This document shows positions 11,626 to 23,754 of a stretch of DNA of 64,000 nucleotides, piece by piece; position 1 is the first letter of the stretch; every line of letters begins with the position of its first letter. Origin of the DNA: Eumeta japonica (taxonomy: Eukaryota > Arthropoda > Insecta > Lepidoptera > Psychidae); contig BGZK01000145.1 of the NCBI GenBank assembly GCA_005406025.1, positions 496,001 through 560,000 of the forward strand, read 5' to 3'. A program made the position numbers and the translations under genes. Under the pieces are notes generated by a model, which had not been told where the DNA came from, made no database searches, and was given only the letters and a program-made list of their open reading frames with translations.

Positions 11626-13365
11626 GTCAATTTAGATGCAGCAGAAAAATGGGTCGACTCGACGGGTGAAATACCATACTCTCACAGATTACGTACGTGA
11701 AGAAGCGGCTTCTGCTACCAATTTCATCCAGTGAACGAGAGTTCCGAGTGACAGTTAATCAATGATTTTATTCTCGAGCGGGAAATTGTATATATGAAGG
11801 TACCACTTTCGACTTTTGTGCGCAGGCCGAGTGTACCGTCATGCACTTGTTAACACCCTCGCTGCGGATGCACGGGACGAACGTAACATTTAACTGCACT
11901 TGCCGAGGTGCATTCAGCCGCCGGCCTAGCGGGGTAGAGACCGTGGGGTGCGTTAATGTCTCGATTTAAACATTTCCTTTGAGCTTCTGTTGTTTTGTCG
12001 CTCACCGAACGGCACATAATACTAAGAGAAAATTGTCCGTGGCGGTAACGCAACAATATGGTCTTTAGAAATAGCATATTAGCAGCACTATAAAATATAT
12101 ATGTTTGTTTATTTATTTATATGCGTTTATTAAAACAATTCGTACTGAATTCTTTTGAATAAACACCTCTCAGTTCATATGTCACGGCCTATTAGAGATT
12201 GAAATTCAAAACAATTTTTTTATTAAAATTAAAATAGACAGGATAGTGTCATCAACTTACAAAGGCCGGCAATGTTACACAATAAATGGATACTAAAATT
12301 CAGATAAATTTAATCAAGCTACATTTTTTTTTAAAAGTACACAAGTAATATCTAAGCGACACTGAAAAATTTTCATGCACTTTATGGAAGGATTTAAATG
12401 AAGATGTTTCTGACGGCGCTACCTTTTATTCAAATCAAATTGAATCATAATTTACATGTTAATATTGTCAATTATTAGATCCTCAAAACTTGAAAGAACT
12501 TAAAATTTGTAATAACTATGTAGAAATGGTAATTGAAGATATATTTTAGAAAAAAAATACTTCACAGACTTCGCAGTGTAAAAAGACCGTAGTTTTTAGT
12601 TTGTCAGCTGTCGCTTTTATGTTACGACATCATTTTTTGGATTCTCCCAATCGAATTAAAAAAACGGAACTCTGAACACTGGTGTGTTTGTTTGTCCGTC
12701 CATTTTGCTCCACAGCCAATTTGCTCCCGAATCTATTGGATCTCGATTAAATTCAAATCTTTTACGCATATCCATTTTTGTGATACAAATACGGATCATA
12801 AAATAAATGAAATTTGAACATGGGAGTAATTTTTGGGGGGCAAATAAGAAAATTACAAAAAATGTTTTTGCCAATGTACCGTGTGACAGATGAAAGGGCT
12901 TGTTAAATGGGTTTCAAATACATTTTTTTACTATAAAATAATTTTAAAACAAATAATTTAATAACTATTTAAGAAAATAAATAAATGTTGACCATTCACC
13001 CCACTTGCCCAGCAGCAGTGAATATATTTTTTTACTTAAAGAATACAAGAAAAGCTATGGTCTTAAATTAATATGGTAAACTCAATAATTTGCGTGCAAA
13101 GGTACATTTGAAACTGTTTTAGTTACTACACACGAAATGGGTCAGATTAAAAAAAAACATGGTAGATAACACGCGAGTAAATTCGCATTCGTTTGTTATT
13201 TTTTTTCTAAATCATCTGCATTTTATTATAACGCCTTTACTTAATAGTAGCCCCCTGCTCTTAATAAAAGTTTAGCTGCCATTTTTTTATCATAAATAGT
13301 TGATATCAAGAGTACATTAATAACATTAAAAGAATTTGTAGGTATTTGAAAACAAAGAAACATAG
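11626..13365. other. AT-rich non-coding stretch
   Basis: 11640-11960 is less AT-rich and could be conserved non-coding sequence. 12656-12874 contains G-run and T-run patches. No family match was seen. Confidence 0.35.
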
Positions 13366-13379
13366 ATGGAATCTTTGCC

Positions 13380-13560
13380 CTCAGCAAATGCACAAAGGGC
13401 TGTTATTGCCGTCGGCCGTGGCGAGGACCGATGGAGGAGGCGGGAGGTGGGGAGGGCAGCCGGGAGTGCCGGGATAGAAGAGTTGAATGCCCTCACGCCG
13501 GGGTGGCCGCCCCCTGCTCTGCGCCCGCGCACGCTTGGCCGGCAGCCTGTAACGTCCCTA
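13380..13560. other. GC-rich islet
   Basis: G-rich upstream half (ggaggaggcgggaggtgggg, about 13432) and C-rich downstream half. Open frames in several registers are low-complexity Arg/Gly/Pro/Ala and show no domain. Confidence 0.25.
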
Positions 13561-13808
13561 TTTTAAACGCTCTCTGCAAGGATTTTTTTAAGGGTATGTC
13601 AAATCGATACGTGGAACAGACAGAGTTTTTATTAAACGTGTTTTGGTGTTTTTTATTTTTATTTTTAGTAATCATCGACTAAAGCGCTAGGGTAATATTA
13701 CATCAAAGTTAATCACAGATCGTGACCCGAAAATATTTACACCAACGGTAACTTAAGCGAATGCATGCACTTACAAGAGTGCAGTGTGTGTATTCACCAT
13801 ATACTTTC

Positions 13809-13898
13809 ACATTTACCAAGGCTTTCGGCAATTACTAAGGCCTACAATTACTATGGTCTTCGTAATTACCAAATCCATAGCAATTACCAAAGGTCTCA
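13809..13898. repeat. 18-bp minisatellite, five imperfect units
   Basis: Units of the form 'caattaccaaaggtct' begin at about 13810, 13829, 13845, 13863 and 13881, giving a period of 16-19 bases. Because 18 is a multiple of three the + frame stays open and repeats an Ile-Thr-containing hexapeptide, but it has no other sign of being a gene. Confidence 0.7.
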
Positions 13899-14719
13899 AA
13901 TGGTCGGCTCTTGAATGTAGATTCGCACCTGCTTATGTTTTAGAATACGTCACTAATTTCGCATATTTTTTATAGATATGGTATCTTTGAAATATAATCA
14001 CATGTAGACTAATTAAGTATTTTTTATATGTTGAAAAATGTTTTTATAAAAATATTGTTTTTATCAAATACTTCTGGAAAATAATGATATACCACTGAAA
14101 TTGGCAAAGCTGGAAAATGTCAAGAATGCATATCTGAAAGTTTAAACTTCAAACGAAAAAATAAATAAAAGTCAATGTGTCAAATGAATAATTAGACAAA
14201 AGTATTTAAACTGGGTACTTTGGCAAAGTCCAAAAAAATATGACAGATTCAGAAAATGTACTATTTGTACTACCTTAACGCATCTTTAGTTATAATAGAA
14301 TTAAAAACCATAAGAAAACCGAAATTGTAAGTACTGTCTTATCTTTATCGCTTGTTATAAATTTTAATTAAACTATATTACCAAAACAATAGGGATTACA
14401 CCAGTGATATTTGTGGGCGTATTCATTGGAAATCTGAAGCTTATAAAAAATCAGTTCGATCGATTAAGTTTTTTGAGAGTTATCGTAATACGTACGTACA
14501 CCGAGTCGCCCGCGCCGATATTAGCCTCTGATGGCGGCAAAATATAGTCTATAGACGATCTATAGACGACCCCCACTTCTGCGTTGAGATAACCCGCGCC
14601 CCGGTTGCTAGAGGTCTGGTTACCTGATGGCCCTAATTGGGGTTCGCTGTAAGATTTCACAGTCTTAGAAGTGGTGGCTTTTAGGCGTCGTACATGATCC
14701 TTTAATTTTCCAGCCAACA
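13899..14719. other. AT-rich stretch leading into the piggyBac relic
   Basis: 13980-14450 is AT-rich with nothing recognisable. 14451-14719 (minus) is an open frame of 89 codons directly after the piggyBac stop. It has the right position for the rest of a transposase but I cannot match its residues to piggyBac. Confidence 0.35.
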
Positions 14720-14881
14720 TTACTTCACATTTGCACCGAGCTGCCTCCCAGTGAGATTATTAATAAAGCCTCCTTGGTCTTCGTCAGCTGAATCCTCGTC
14801 AGAAAGAACAGCGAGATCAGGTGGCTCGATAAAAACTTGCTGAGGTTCCACGTCGTCGTCTTCTTTTAAAATCGACAGAGC
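14720..14881 (-). pseudogene. piggyBac-family transposase, N-terminal fragment
   Basis: The minus strand encodes LSILKEDDDVEP, VFIEPPDLAVLSDEDSADED and GGFINNLTGRQLGANVK, then a TAA stop. The acidic 'EPPxxxxLSDEDSxDED' stretch followed by 'GGxxxNLxGRQL' is the signature N-terminal region of PGBD-type transposases. No DDD catalytic core is visible further along, and the stop plus loss of frame shows a dead relic. Its neighbours are AT-rich DNA and a LINE remnant on the same strand. Confidence 0.75.
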
Positions 14882-15365
14882 TTAGTGTAGCGTACAATTT
14901 CTGCATAATAAAATAGCTACTTATGTAAAAAAAATTTAAATGTGTGTATGTATATATAAAATTAGATTTTTTTATACAATTTAAACAATGACACATTGCA
15001 AACCTACTTTAAATTCGAAAGTTACTGCCAGAGTGGTTAAAACAATTGAAACAAATAAAATTATACATATTTGATAAAAAGACACGATAGTGGGCTACCG
15101 ATGCCAAACGGCATCGGATATTTTGAACTCGTATTATTTTATATCAGTATAAGAAAACACTAACATAGCTACTCTATCGTGTAGCAAGAAGTTTAGAAAT
15201 TAGTATAAAATATGCAGAATCGTCAAATTCCCGATAATTAATAAATATAGGCCACTTACTTAAAACGTATATCCATTTTTTCACATATTTTTCACTGCTC
15301 TGACTTTCGAGAGGTGTATCTTTAAACTAATGAACAGATGACAAAAAATACTGCTTAACAGTAAA

Positions 15366-15809
15366 TCACACACTCGTCCTGCGTTTGGTCATCGCATGAT
15401 CGGCCGGCAGAACTGCGCGAAACGCTTCGTATCGACAAAATTTGGAAATAGAAATTGCAAACGGCACCATAGCTCGAAATGGGTTAAGATATTCAGACAC
15501 GGTATAATAGCCCTTGCCATATAATTTTCTTTTAACGAAACGTTCAACTTCATAAAATGGCGAATTTCGAATTATTGCTGGGCTCTTATTATAAAAGCGT
15601 ACACATCGCCACTTAAATGATTTGCTAATTTTACTTACACGGGTTCTATAACCAAGATCGTTCTTACGTCTAGCGTTAACGTTATGGATGTCGGTCCATT
15701 TTTGGAAATATTCTATATTTCTCCTGACATATACCAGGCTTTCGTATATGTATTGCGATGCTAAAGTTAATATATTGATGTCCTTAAATTTTTCTCTGAG
15801 ACATGTCAT
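15366..15809 (-). pseudogene. Non-LTR retrotransposon ORF2 C-terminus (jockey/CR1-like)
   Basis: A 147-codon open frame with the hallmark C-terminal region of LINE reverse transcriptases: LREKFKDINILTLASQYIYE, then TDIHNVNARRKNDL, then RFYNKSPAIIRNS. These correspond to the 'CRxLFKxLxILTxxSxYI', 'sDIHxxxTRxKxdL' and 'kxYNxLPxxI' motifs. Nothing upstream (above about 15810) continues the RT domain, which suggests the 5' truncation usual for LINE insertions. The open frame with a natural-looking stop implies a younger or less decayed copy than the fragments at 11010 and 62382. Confidence 0.75.
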
Positions 15810-16300
15810 TCATCATCATATACATATGACATATCCCTTGACTACCCATCTCAAATGCTCTTCGAATGTAAATAAAAAAAAAATCATCTATAACAATACG
15901 AGGACAACATGCCACATACGGCATAAACATACAAGATTTATCTCATTCTCGAAAAAGCCTCTTTATAAATAAATGAAATTAAAAATGTAAATACGTGTAC
16001 GAAGCAGAACGGACGACAAGGCGGGAGGAGCGGGGAGAAAATTGTTTAAGTTATGAAGGATCATATCCCCCTTTTTAGGGGAATTATTTTTTTACTTTTA
16101 ATTTATTACTTTGCGAGCGTAATAAAAAAAGATGCTGGTCTTTCTAAGACAATAATGGCTGCGGCTAAATAGCTGTTATTAAAATTGCTTTTACAGCGCT
16201 CGAAGGCCAGTTTCCGTAGTTACATCATTGATTTCTAGTTTGATGTAGATGATAAATGAGGTGTGTGCAGGAAAATGAAATAATAATGAATGTTATAGCG
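15810..16300. other. Non-coding stretch
   Basis: AT-rich; no match. It ends in front of an AT microsatellite. Confidence 0.4.
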
Positions 16301-16314
16301 TTGAAAATATAACA

Positions 16315-16370
16315 CTATATTTTATATATAATATATATATATATATTTCGTATATAATACGAAAATATAA
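16315..16370. repeat. AT microsatellite with small palindrome
   Basis: A run of (at)n at about 16321-16346 followed by 'tttcgtatataatacgaaa', a perfect 8-bp inverted repeat around a three-base loop. Confidence 0.8.
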
Positions 16371-17070
16371 ATAGTGTCACTATATGACTACACTGAGTAG
16401 GTTTTTTACGCACTTTTTCATTAATTCGTATTCATGTTATCGTTTTATCTCACGTATTAAAATACCAAATTATATAAAAAAATTATCCCTTATAGTTTCA
16501 AAGATATTAACTTTTAAAACAGTTATCCTTAAATTGACTCACTCACCTATCATCGAAAATTTAGACCACTGAACAAAAGGTAATTCGGAAAAAGGAAAAT
16601 AACAGAAAACAAAAAATGATGAAGTTAAGAAAAAAGCAGATGTAGCGTCAATCCGTAAGAAGAGAGCGCGGCATATACAGTTTTAAAAGATTTATGTTCC
16701 TGTTACGTTTGCTTTATAGATAACAGTTACTGTCGCTTCTATTTCTACTTAATAAAGAAAATTTATTATGTTTTTAACTACTAAATATATGACTTTACGA
16801 GTTTTATACACAAAGTTTTTTTTTTACAATTTAAAGAACGTCGTATATTCCTTGTAGACGCATTCAAAGACACTCGTAATTACAGACACGCAGAACTTAG
16901 TCTTCTTTAGAGTTCTTATTTGGTTTTTTTACTACTAGCAAAACCGGCATACCGTACGTCATTTACCCTGAACTTGACGTCTTATCGGCATATATTTTTA
17001 ATGAGACAAAATAAACGGACGATAAAAGTTCTCATTTATCTAACAAACGGACCACAGAGCACGTGACCTC
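16371..17070. other. AT-rich non-coding stretch
   Basis: Nothing recognisable. Confidence 0.4.
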
Positions 17071-17074
17071 TACT

Positions 17075-17520
17075 CTACTCACGCTTGCTCTGTCGAAAAT
17101 TCTGATTAACCGCTTGTCCGCCATTTGCACGCGTAACACTTCGACTTGAAAACTTATGTGATATCGTCGCGAGAATTAAAATTCGCATAAGAACGAATTC
17201 GTTTCTCATAGAGAGTGTCGTATGACGTCGATTAAGAAATGGAAAAACTTTAAACATCCCGAGGCGGTGTTTCCCCCTTATGAAATGATTATTATCTCCT
17301 CGCGGGAATCCAATATTCCAATGCGCCATATTCGGGAACACCCACATCCACGTCTTCGCTCGCGTCTTCCGTAAAACCCGACGTCGTCGACGACGCCTTA
17401 TCGTCGCCGGCGGCTCGGGCGGGCGTCGTTCACTTTGACGCGGCCCGTTTTCGTGTTTGTTCCCCGGCAATCGGTAATAGGCACTGCACGTCAGCGGCGA
17501 GCGACTAGACTCGAGATAAT
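17075..17520. other. Moderately GC-rich block, possible regulatory sequence
   Basis: CG content rises over 17330-17500 (cgacgtcgtcgacgacgcc). A 131-codon minus-strand open frame covers it, but the frame starts at TTG, has an Arg-rich low-complexity segment and matches nothing. I do not call it a gene. Confidence 0.25.
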
Positions 17521-18180
17521 TTGGTGTTAAAGAAGTTTATCGTGAATTTTGAGTCGTTTTCACGCTACAAGTCCGATGTCAATTTCTCCCTTAAAATCTC
17601 TATCACAGTGCACGATGTTAAGTGTCCTGTAAGAGGCGTGGTCTTGGCTTCTGATTAACGCGACGTTTATTACACTATTCTGACGATCGGGCCCCGACAA
17701 CAAGTTTAAACGTAAATATCGAGAGAGTTGAACTTATTTCTTTCTTCATCATACCGAGCACACTATCGAACCTCCAAAACATTGAACTGGCTGTAGCGGT
17801 AGCAACAAAAAAAAAGAAATAGGTTATAGACCTGGGTGAAGTTACTAAAAATACTTTCAAGCATGCAAATACTTAGTGTGCATGAACCGTGAGGGGTCAA
17901 CGAGATGAGAAGAAGGGACAAACAGACAATACGTACGCTCACGACCGCTCTTAGCGCACTATCTGACCCCCCTGCCCGCCCAAGTGTCATTATATTGCCT
18001 GATCGCAAGAGCGCTTAGGTAGCTAGGCAGATCGGTTCGATCGGATCATCCTAAACCGGGACCCTTACTCCCTAAGTCTTAACCGCCCTTAGTTAGACTA
18101 AGGTTCCTTGAAATTGGGTAGTGTAATATCCCTTTAAAAAAACACTAGTTACTATTGTCGGTTTTTATATTACTGTACAT
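17521..18180. other. Non-coding stretch
   Basis: 17920-18120 is less AT-rich with 'ggttcgatcggatcatccta' and repeated 'cttag' words. No match. Confidence 0.35.
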
Positions 18181-18335
18181 TTAAGGGCCTCTTGCATCAT
18201 TTCCTTTTAAAATATCATTTAATAAAAGTTACTATTAAAATTAATTTTTCGTTTCACAGACTCCTTTTAACGGTTATTAAGGCTAAAAAACGTTAAAAGG
18301 AGGACGTGGAAGTCAAATTTAATTTTAAATCTTTG
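18181..18335. mobile_element. Palindromic TTAA element, copy 1 (right end lost)
   Basis: It starts TTAAGGGCCTCTTGCATCAT, the terminal repeat shared with the copies at 23755 and 52103. The centre is a perfect 12-bp stem, ctccttttaacg (18261-18272) and cgttaaaaggag (18291-18302), with flanking arms that also pair. The expected right terminal repeat (about 18385) is not recognisable. It has no coding capacity; the TTAA ends suggest a MITE mobilised by a piggyBac-type transposase. Confidence 0.7.
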
Positions 18336-18554
18336 TTTTGTGTGTTTGTGCATGCGTGCTAGCTTAACCCTTTGCCGTTTGAGATGAATATTACTACGTA
18401 TACGAAAGCACTGAAGAGACAGATTTCCTCAATACTTGGTTTAGATTAATCGATTAGATTTTAAATAGTTAATATTCAATGGCTCAATAAAAGAAAAAGC
18501 ATTTTATTTAATCAACTCCGAAATTATCAATACGAGGATTTTTAAACATAAACT

Positions 18555-19500
18555 CAAAAAACCGGTCAAGTGCCCGCCGGAATAGTGTGACTAGAGTTCT
18601 GTATCATAAATCGTCGTATTAGTGTTCGGTGAAATTAAACAACGCCTAATACACAGATTTTCTCTTCGCCACTATTTTACGACTTTGAACATTCGTTTAG
18701 GGTTTCATGTAAACTAAGAGTTAAGTGCCATACATTTTAGGCTCAATAGTTTCGGAAATGAAGAGACAATAGAGTAGTTTATGTTTTTATTTTGTTTTTT
18801 TATAATACTGCATTTAAAGCTTTTTTATTTGAGTAAGAGTGTAGTAAAAACATTATTTTGATAACTTGAATCTTCGTAAGTTATGACTTTTTTAAATTGC
18901 TGATTAGGGAGAAATGTTACTAGTACTCAGTAACGTCATTGTTAACTAGGGCGATATAGAATAACGTTAAATTCTATTTTGCAAGAAAGAGAAGGCAGAT
19001 AATTTTTGATGGTTTATAAGTTTATTGTTCTTCTAACTGGTTTTGATTTACTTTTACGTGCCTACTTAATTTCTCACTCACTCATTCACAAACACAAAAA
19101 CTCACAGCCTACTTAATTCATCCACAAATGAAATATTTTATTTTATTAAATATAATTTGAAGTGTATACATTCTAAAATTGTATAAAAATTGTGTTTATA
19201 TTTCTCGTAACAAACCCGTTCATTTCATATGTCACATGCCGCATTAGACTTTTTTTTTTGTAATTTTTACCTCAGAAAATTAATCTCTAAAATCGTAATT
19301 TGTGCAATTACGCATACGTTCCTCATTGGCTCACCTAATTCTGTACGTCTACCAAATTGTATCACATTTTTCGTCTATTAAATTCTGATAAAACAGACTG
19401 TGTTATCAGATAGACAGGCAGCCAAGAGACTGAACTTAAAAGGATTTCTTTATGTGTAAAAAAACTTTAAAAATCTTACGGAACGCAGAAAAAATATCAT
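18555..19500. mobile_element. Probable lepidopteran interspersed repeat ('ccggtcaagtgc...cttacggaac')
   Basis: The left part 'aaccggtcaagtgcccgccg' with 'gagttctgtatcataa', and the right part 'agatagacaggcagccaaga' with 'cttacggaacgc', correspond to the head and tail of a very common moth/butterfly repeat (head ccggccaagtgcgagt, tail gacagac...tacggaaccc). The interior is highly diverged and perhaps expanded by insertion. Recognition is from memory of the family pattern, so the boundaries are approximate. Confidence 0.45.
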
Positions 19501-19939
19501 TACAATCAGTAAATTTTGCTGGAGACCTCGTGAACAGTACACTTTAACAATTTCATTTATTTTTAATAAACAACTTTTGGAGTAGTTGAGGCGATCAATT
19601 CCTAAATGTAATCAGTTGGAGACCATAAACAGAGAGTTCGATTGGGACGTCGACCGTTTGAATCGCTTAATTCGATCGGACGATATCGTCGGCGATATCG
19701 AGACTAGATAAAGTGCTGCCGTGTGAAATAGAATTGCGTGAGATACAGAAAAGTACGGATTTTCTATATTCAATAAATAAACATAAATAATAAATAAACA
19801 CATCGAATATGCGTAGAAAATATTAATGGTATTCGGAAGTAAGTCATATTTAAAATACTGTCTGTTTTTTAGTTACATCCGTGACAATCTTGTTCGAAAC
19901 AATTGGGAACCATTAACCTTACAGGTCAGACCTAAAACG

Positions 19940-22160
19940 TTGTTATTGAGTTGGGAAATCTTGAAAATATTAATGTCGCTACATTTTCGTTTAACGAACT
20001 AAATGTTTTCCGATTAGTTTTTAGTGAGAGTTTTAAACTTAAGGACAATTATTTATTTAAATATTGTAAAACGATATCATACAACCTAAAATTTTCGAGC
20101 TCGGAAAGGTATTTAGATTTAAACTATCTAGGTCCCTGAGATCAATAATATATCGAACAAGAAATTTTGAGTACTTCGATTTCAGTAACGTACTGACACC
20201 GACTTTCAACCTTGAAAACGTATGTACATCAACATTCGAGCTTCTCAAGCTTAAAAAGTATTGACACTAATATTCCAAAGCACCCTGAGATCGATAACAT
20301 TTTAATACTCATGTATCTCAATACTTTTTATAAAACGTACAAGTGACTTCTTTAGGGTAGCAGATGTCCATGGGCGGCGATGATCATCTACTTTTCGATT
20401 GCCAGCACGTTCGTTTACCGTCATAAAAAAAGTTGTTATACCATTTTTATAGGACACAGGAGCATGCGAAGCATCAGAGAGTCGGTCATGACCGCTGCCC
20501 ATGAACACTTTGCTATTTCAAGGAAATCACTAGTGCGTAGCTAGCCTTTAATAAAGAATGGCTTTTTCTCTTCAAGACCCTTTTGTCGTCTAGTTAGCTG
20601 TAAATACCACTGACGGTAGACCATTACAAAATTGGATCGTTACACTCGGGGAGTCACTGAACGGATTACTACCAAAGTGGACAGACGTAGCAAGGGCGAG
20701 CTAGCGGTAATGTGTAAAATAGCGTCTTCGTGGGATTGAATTCGACAGGGTTAAGTCTACGTTATTCCAAGACTTGCTCCAAAGATATTTCCATTTTAGC
20801 TAGAAATCGGTTTTGACACTCATTAACACAATCTCAATAGGTTTCAATATGGCCAGAGTAGGTGTAATGCATCCACACAGTACTGTCATCAGCAACGATG
20901 GTACCGACTTTCAATATTATCCAAGTCCTTGAGCACAACAACCTATTGACACTAACATCCCTTTTATACTGTAATATTGTGGAGCTACTCGACCTCTAAA
21001 AAGTGTCGATACTATATAGATCATGGAAATCAAAAAAGTGTCTATACTAATATTATCGAATTTCTTGAGCTAGAGAACGTATTAACATTAATATAGTGGA
21101 GTTCTTAGATAATGATTAATGATGCTGAACGGTACGTTACAAAATATTTGACAGAAAGTACTTCTGTGAGCAGCAAGAGACCGAGTATTGACCTTTGTGG
21201 ACTACTAGGTCACCGCAACAACGCTCCTTCGGTGCTGAAAATAGGGGTATTTCGAGACAGAACATTGGTTAAACTCATAGGCCACCCTCCTGACAGTTTT
21301 GATTTGACACCATGCAATTTTTTTCGTTCCCTATGGTAATAAACTAAATCAAAGGAAAACAATTTTCATCACTCCGAGGTGCATTTGTTACATTTGGAAG
21401 GCGGTCGAAGAAATGTCTGATGCGGTGTGGAAAATGTTTTGAAAACTGAAACATATTAAAGAAATAATTTGCCTGTATTTTATTTTTGTAATATCGCAAA
21501 ATTGCTAGACTTTCTTACATATTTTCAAGCTCTTCGAGATCAAAAATTTATTGACATTAATATTGTTGAGATTATATATGTTATATAGTTATAGAACTAC
21601 GCTCATACACAAGATAATAAAATATTAAAACATCTATCTCTTAAATAAATAACAGATTAGAACTGTGCTTGTTTGTCTCGAAAGGAGTGAGCGTAATTGT
21701 TTATATTATTTGTGAATTTTGATGGGATTTAACATTCCAGAGCCTACAATCTTTTTTTTTTATTATCAAGAGGACAATTTTTATGATCTTGTTTACTTTT
21801 AGGGAGATGTACGAGACCAATCGCTCACGAAAATATATATATACCAGAGTGTTGACAAATTAATTTTTCCATAATTAGTGCTTTAAAAAGTGCTTTAGTT
21901 TAAGTGTGACCGGTTTAAAGTGTTTTAGTGGTTGCATAGAGCATTTTTGTATCGCAGTATAAATTAACATGTATTTTTTGTTTTTCTTAACATTTACATT
22001 TAATTTTTCGTCAATCCTCGAACCAGGGGCATGACAAGATTGTGGAGATTTTTGTACTCAAAAACGCATCGACACTAATATTGCCGAGTTTCTGGAGTTA
22101 TAAAACTTTAAATTGATAATTGATAAAATTTAAATTGATATTGTGGAGCTCATTGTTTTC
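19940..22160. repeat. Diverged tandem array of about 45-50-bp units, interrupted
   Basis: Words like 'gtattgacactaatatt', 'cgagctt.ttgag' and 'gagctcgaaaac' recur at about 19965, 20110, 20190, 20240, 20940, 21030, 21075, 21545, 22065 and 22130. Unit consensus is roughly 'aaaacgtattgacactaata' followed by 'ttgtcgagcttcttgag'. The copies are old and gapped, and a mariner remnant (21112-21480) sits inside the array. Non-array sequence also lies between 20300 and 20880. Confidence 0.55.
21112..21480 (+). pseudogene. mariner transposase C-terminal relic
   Basis: The frame contains RNNAPSVLK and, about 20 residues on, HPPDSFDLTPCNFF, matching the 'DNAPxH...HPPYSPDLAPCDFF' block of mariner DD34D transposases. 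The third catalytic aspartate is Asn here (CNFF) and the frame then meets stops. Only roughly 100 residues are traceable. Upstream transposase is not recognisable. It lies inside the tandem array at 19940-22160. Confidence 0.65.
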
Positions 22161-22261
22161 GATTTTATTACGAAACTTAAAACTGTGAAATATAGATGTG
22201 AGACTGATACAGTTAATTAAATATTAATACAGATTTCAATCACGATCTAGTCACTGATTCG

Positions 22262-22425
22262 TCAGAGTGGGATCGGGCGCCCCACCTGTCGCACGTTTCT
22301 CGTCGCCCCCTTGCCGGAAGTGAGGAATTTGCATTACAATCAAATTTAGAACCCTCGGCCCTCGCAGTACATCACTTCCGGCTCGGCCTGCGCGCGCGCA
22401 TGCTGCCCCCTGTTTATTTACCGAC
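22262..22425. promoter_or_regulatory. GC-rich islet with inverted ETS-type sites
   Basis: gccggaagtga (22313-22323) and its exact reverse complement tcacttccggc (22372-22382) form an 11-bp inverted pair 48 bp apart. Both contain the ETS core CCGGAAGT. Nearby are an E-box CACCTG (22282), an NRF1-like 'tgcgcgcgcgcatgc' (22389-22403) and a forkhead-like tgtttattta (22411). This combination is typical of promoters or enhancers, but no gene is visible beside it. Confidence 0.35.
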
Positions 22426-22789
22426 GATTCTTTTAGGTACTGGACGGTGAAATCGATGTCTTCCTGTTTTCATTCAGGGTGAAAGGATAAGTCTATAAAA
22501 TAATGTAGACTTCTTTTAAAAAAATAATATCTACCTAAATGACTTTTCTTAGCGATTTATTCCTAATAATAAACTGTACAATATTAAAAATAACCAAATA
22601 AAGGGTTTTTATTATTGTCTATGGTTGGAAATTTATATAAACGTAAATTATTCCAAGATAATACCATCAAATCATAGAAAAAGTATACGTATACCATCAT
22701 TTACAGTTAACAAGTGATATTTGATGCAGTTTCCCTATCAAGATAATATTGAATGATTCGCCGGGCAATGAGTAGCGGCGCGTGGTTGG
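22426..22789. other. AT-rich non-coding stretch
   Basis: Nothing recognisable. Confidence 0.4.
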
Positions 22790-22950
22790 TATAAAGAGGA
22801 CGGTTATCGCTCGACCCTGCCGTGACCTTCCGATTATAGGACGCGGTCGACCCTCGCTCTGCCCCTCCGCCTCCCCGCCCCTCCGCCCCGCCGCACCTCT
22901 GCGCCGCCATCCCTCCTCGTCGCGCCCCACTTTAGTCCTGCCACGTGTAG
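22790..22950. other. C-rich islet
   Basis: A run of ccctccgcctccccgcccct type sequence (about 22860-22890). Open frames in several registers are low-complexity Pro/Arg/Gly. Possible regulatory islet; nothing specific. Confidence 0.25.
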
Positions 22951-23754
22951 AACTACTGACGCGATGCTCTGGTACCTAATTATTATCCTCCGTCACCAGC
23001 TACAGACGCCATTTCCGATAAGAAACAATTAACGACGAACCATCTAGATATTAAATATGTATATGAAATAAAAGAGATTTTTCTTTGTACTAGTATCATC
23101 AGCTAAAGCCAGAGAATGTATCGGTGTAGGACTTGGCATGCGATGCGGATGGTTTGTAGATGGTTTTAAGCTACTTATTTGTTCAATACCATACACCCTT
23201 CACATTTTTTTTATCATTTCATAACCCATAACACCAGCGAAACGGATGAATGGCCGGTAATTTTTTACAGACATAATCGATACACTCAACATGCCAATAG
23301 CTTTTATAGGGCTATTCGAGAAAATTTTGTAATGAGAAACATTAAACGATTATGTAGATATTTTATGAATAAAAAAAATATTGTTTATTAAATAATGAAG
23401 AAGGAATCCTATAGCTTAATAAAATTTGAAGTGTTTTTTGACACACTTCACAGAATCTGTTCGCACAGCGACAGCTAATTAATTGATGTTTGCCTTCATG
23501 AAGACATTTCAATATTTTGTATTCATCCTCAAAGTTAATAAAAACAATTAAAGTACGATTTTAAGAAAGTGAACTGAAATGTGACATTATTTTTTTTTAT
23601 CAAATATCTCAAGTGAAACTAAAGAACTTTTGACGCCTATTGATACATAAATTCATGATTTTATTAGACGTTCGGCAAATAGGCATATCACAATATTTTG
23701 TTTGACATTGATAATATTTCTCATCTCTTGCTCTCTATTTATTAAATAATCATA
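22951..23754. other. AT-rich non-coding stretch
   Basis: Nothing recognisable. Confidence 0.4.

Noticed and set aside
17075..17470. 131-codon minus-strand frame starting MPGNKHENG
   Set aside because: The start codon is TTG, the sequence is Arg-rich low complexity at the front, and nothing matches a family.
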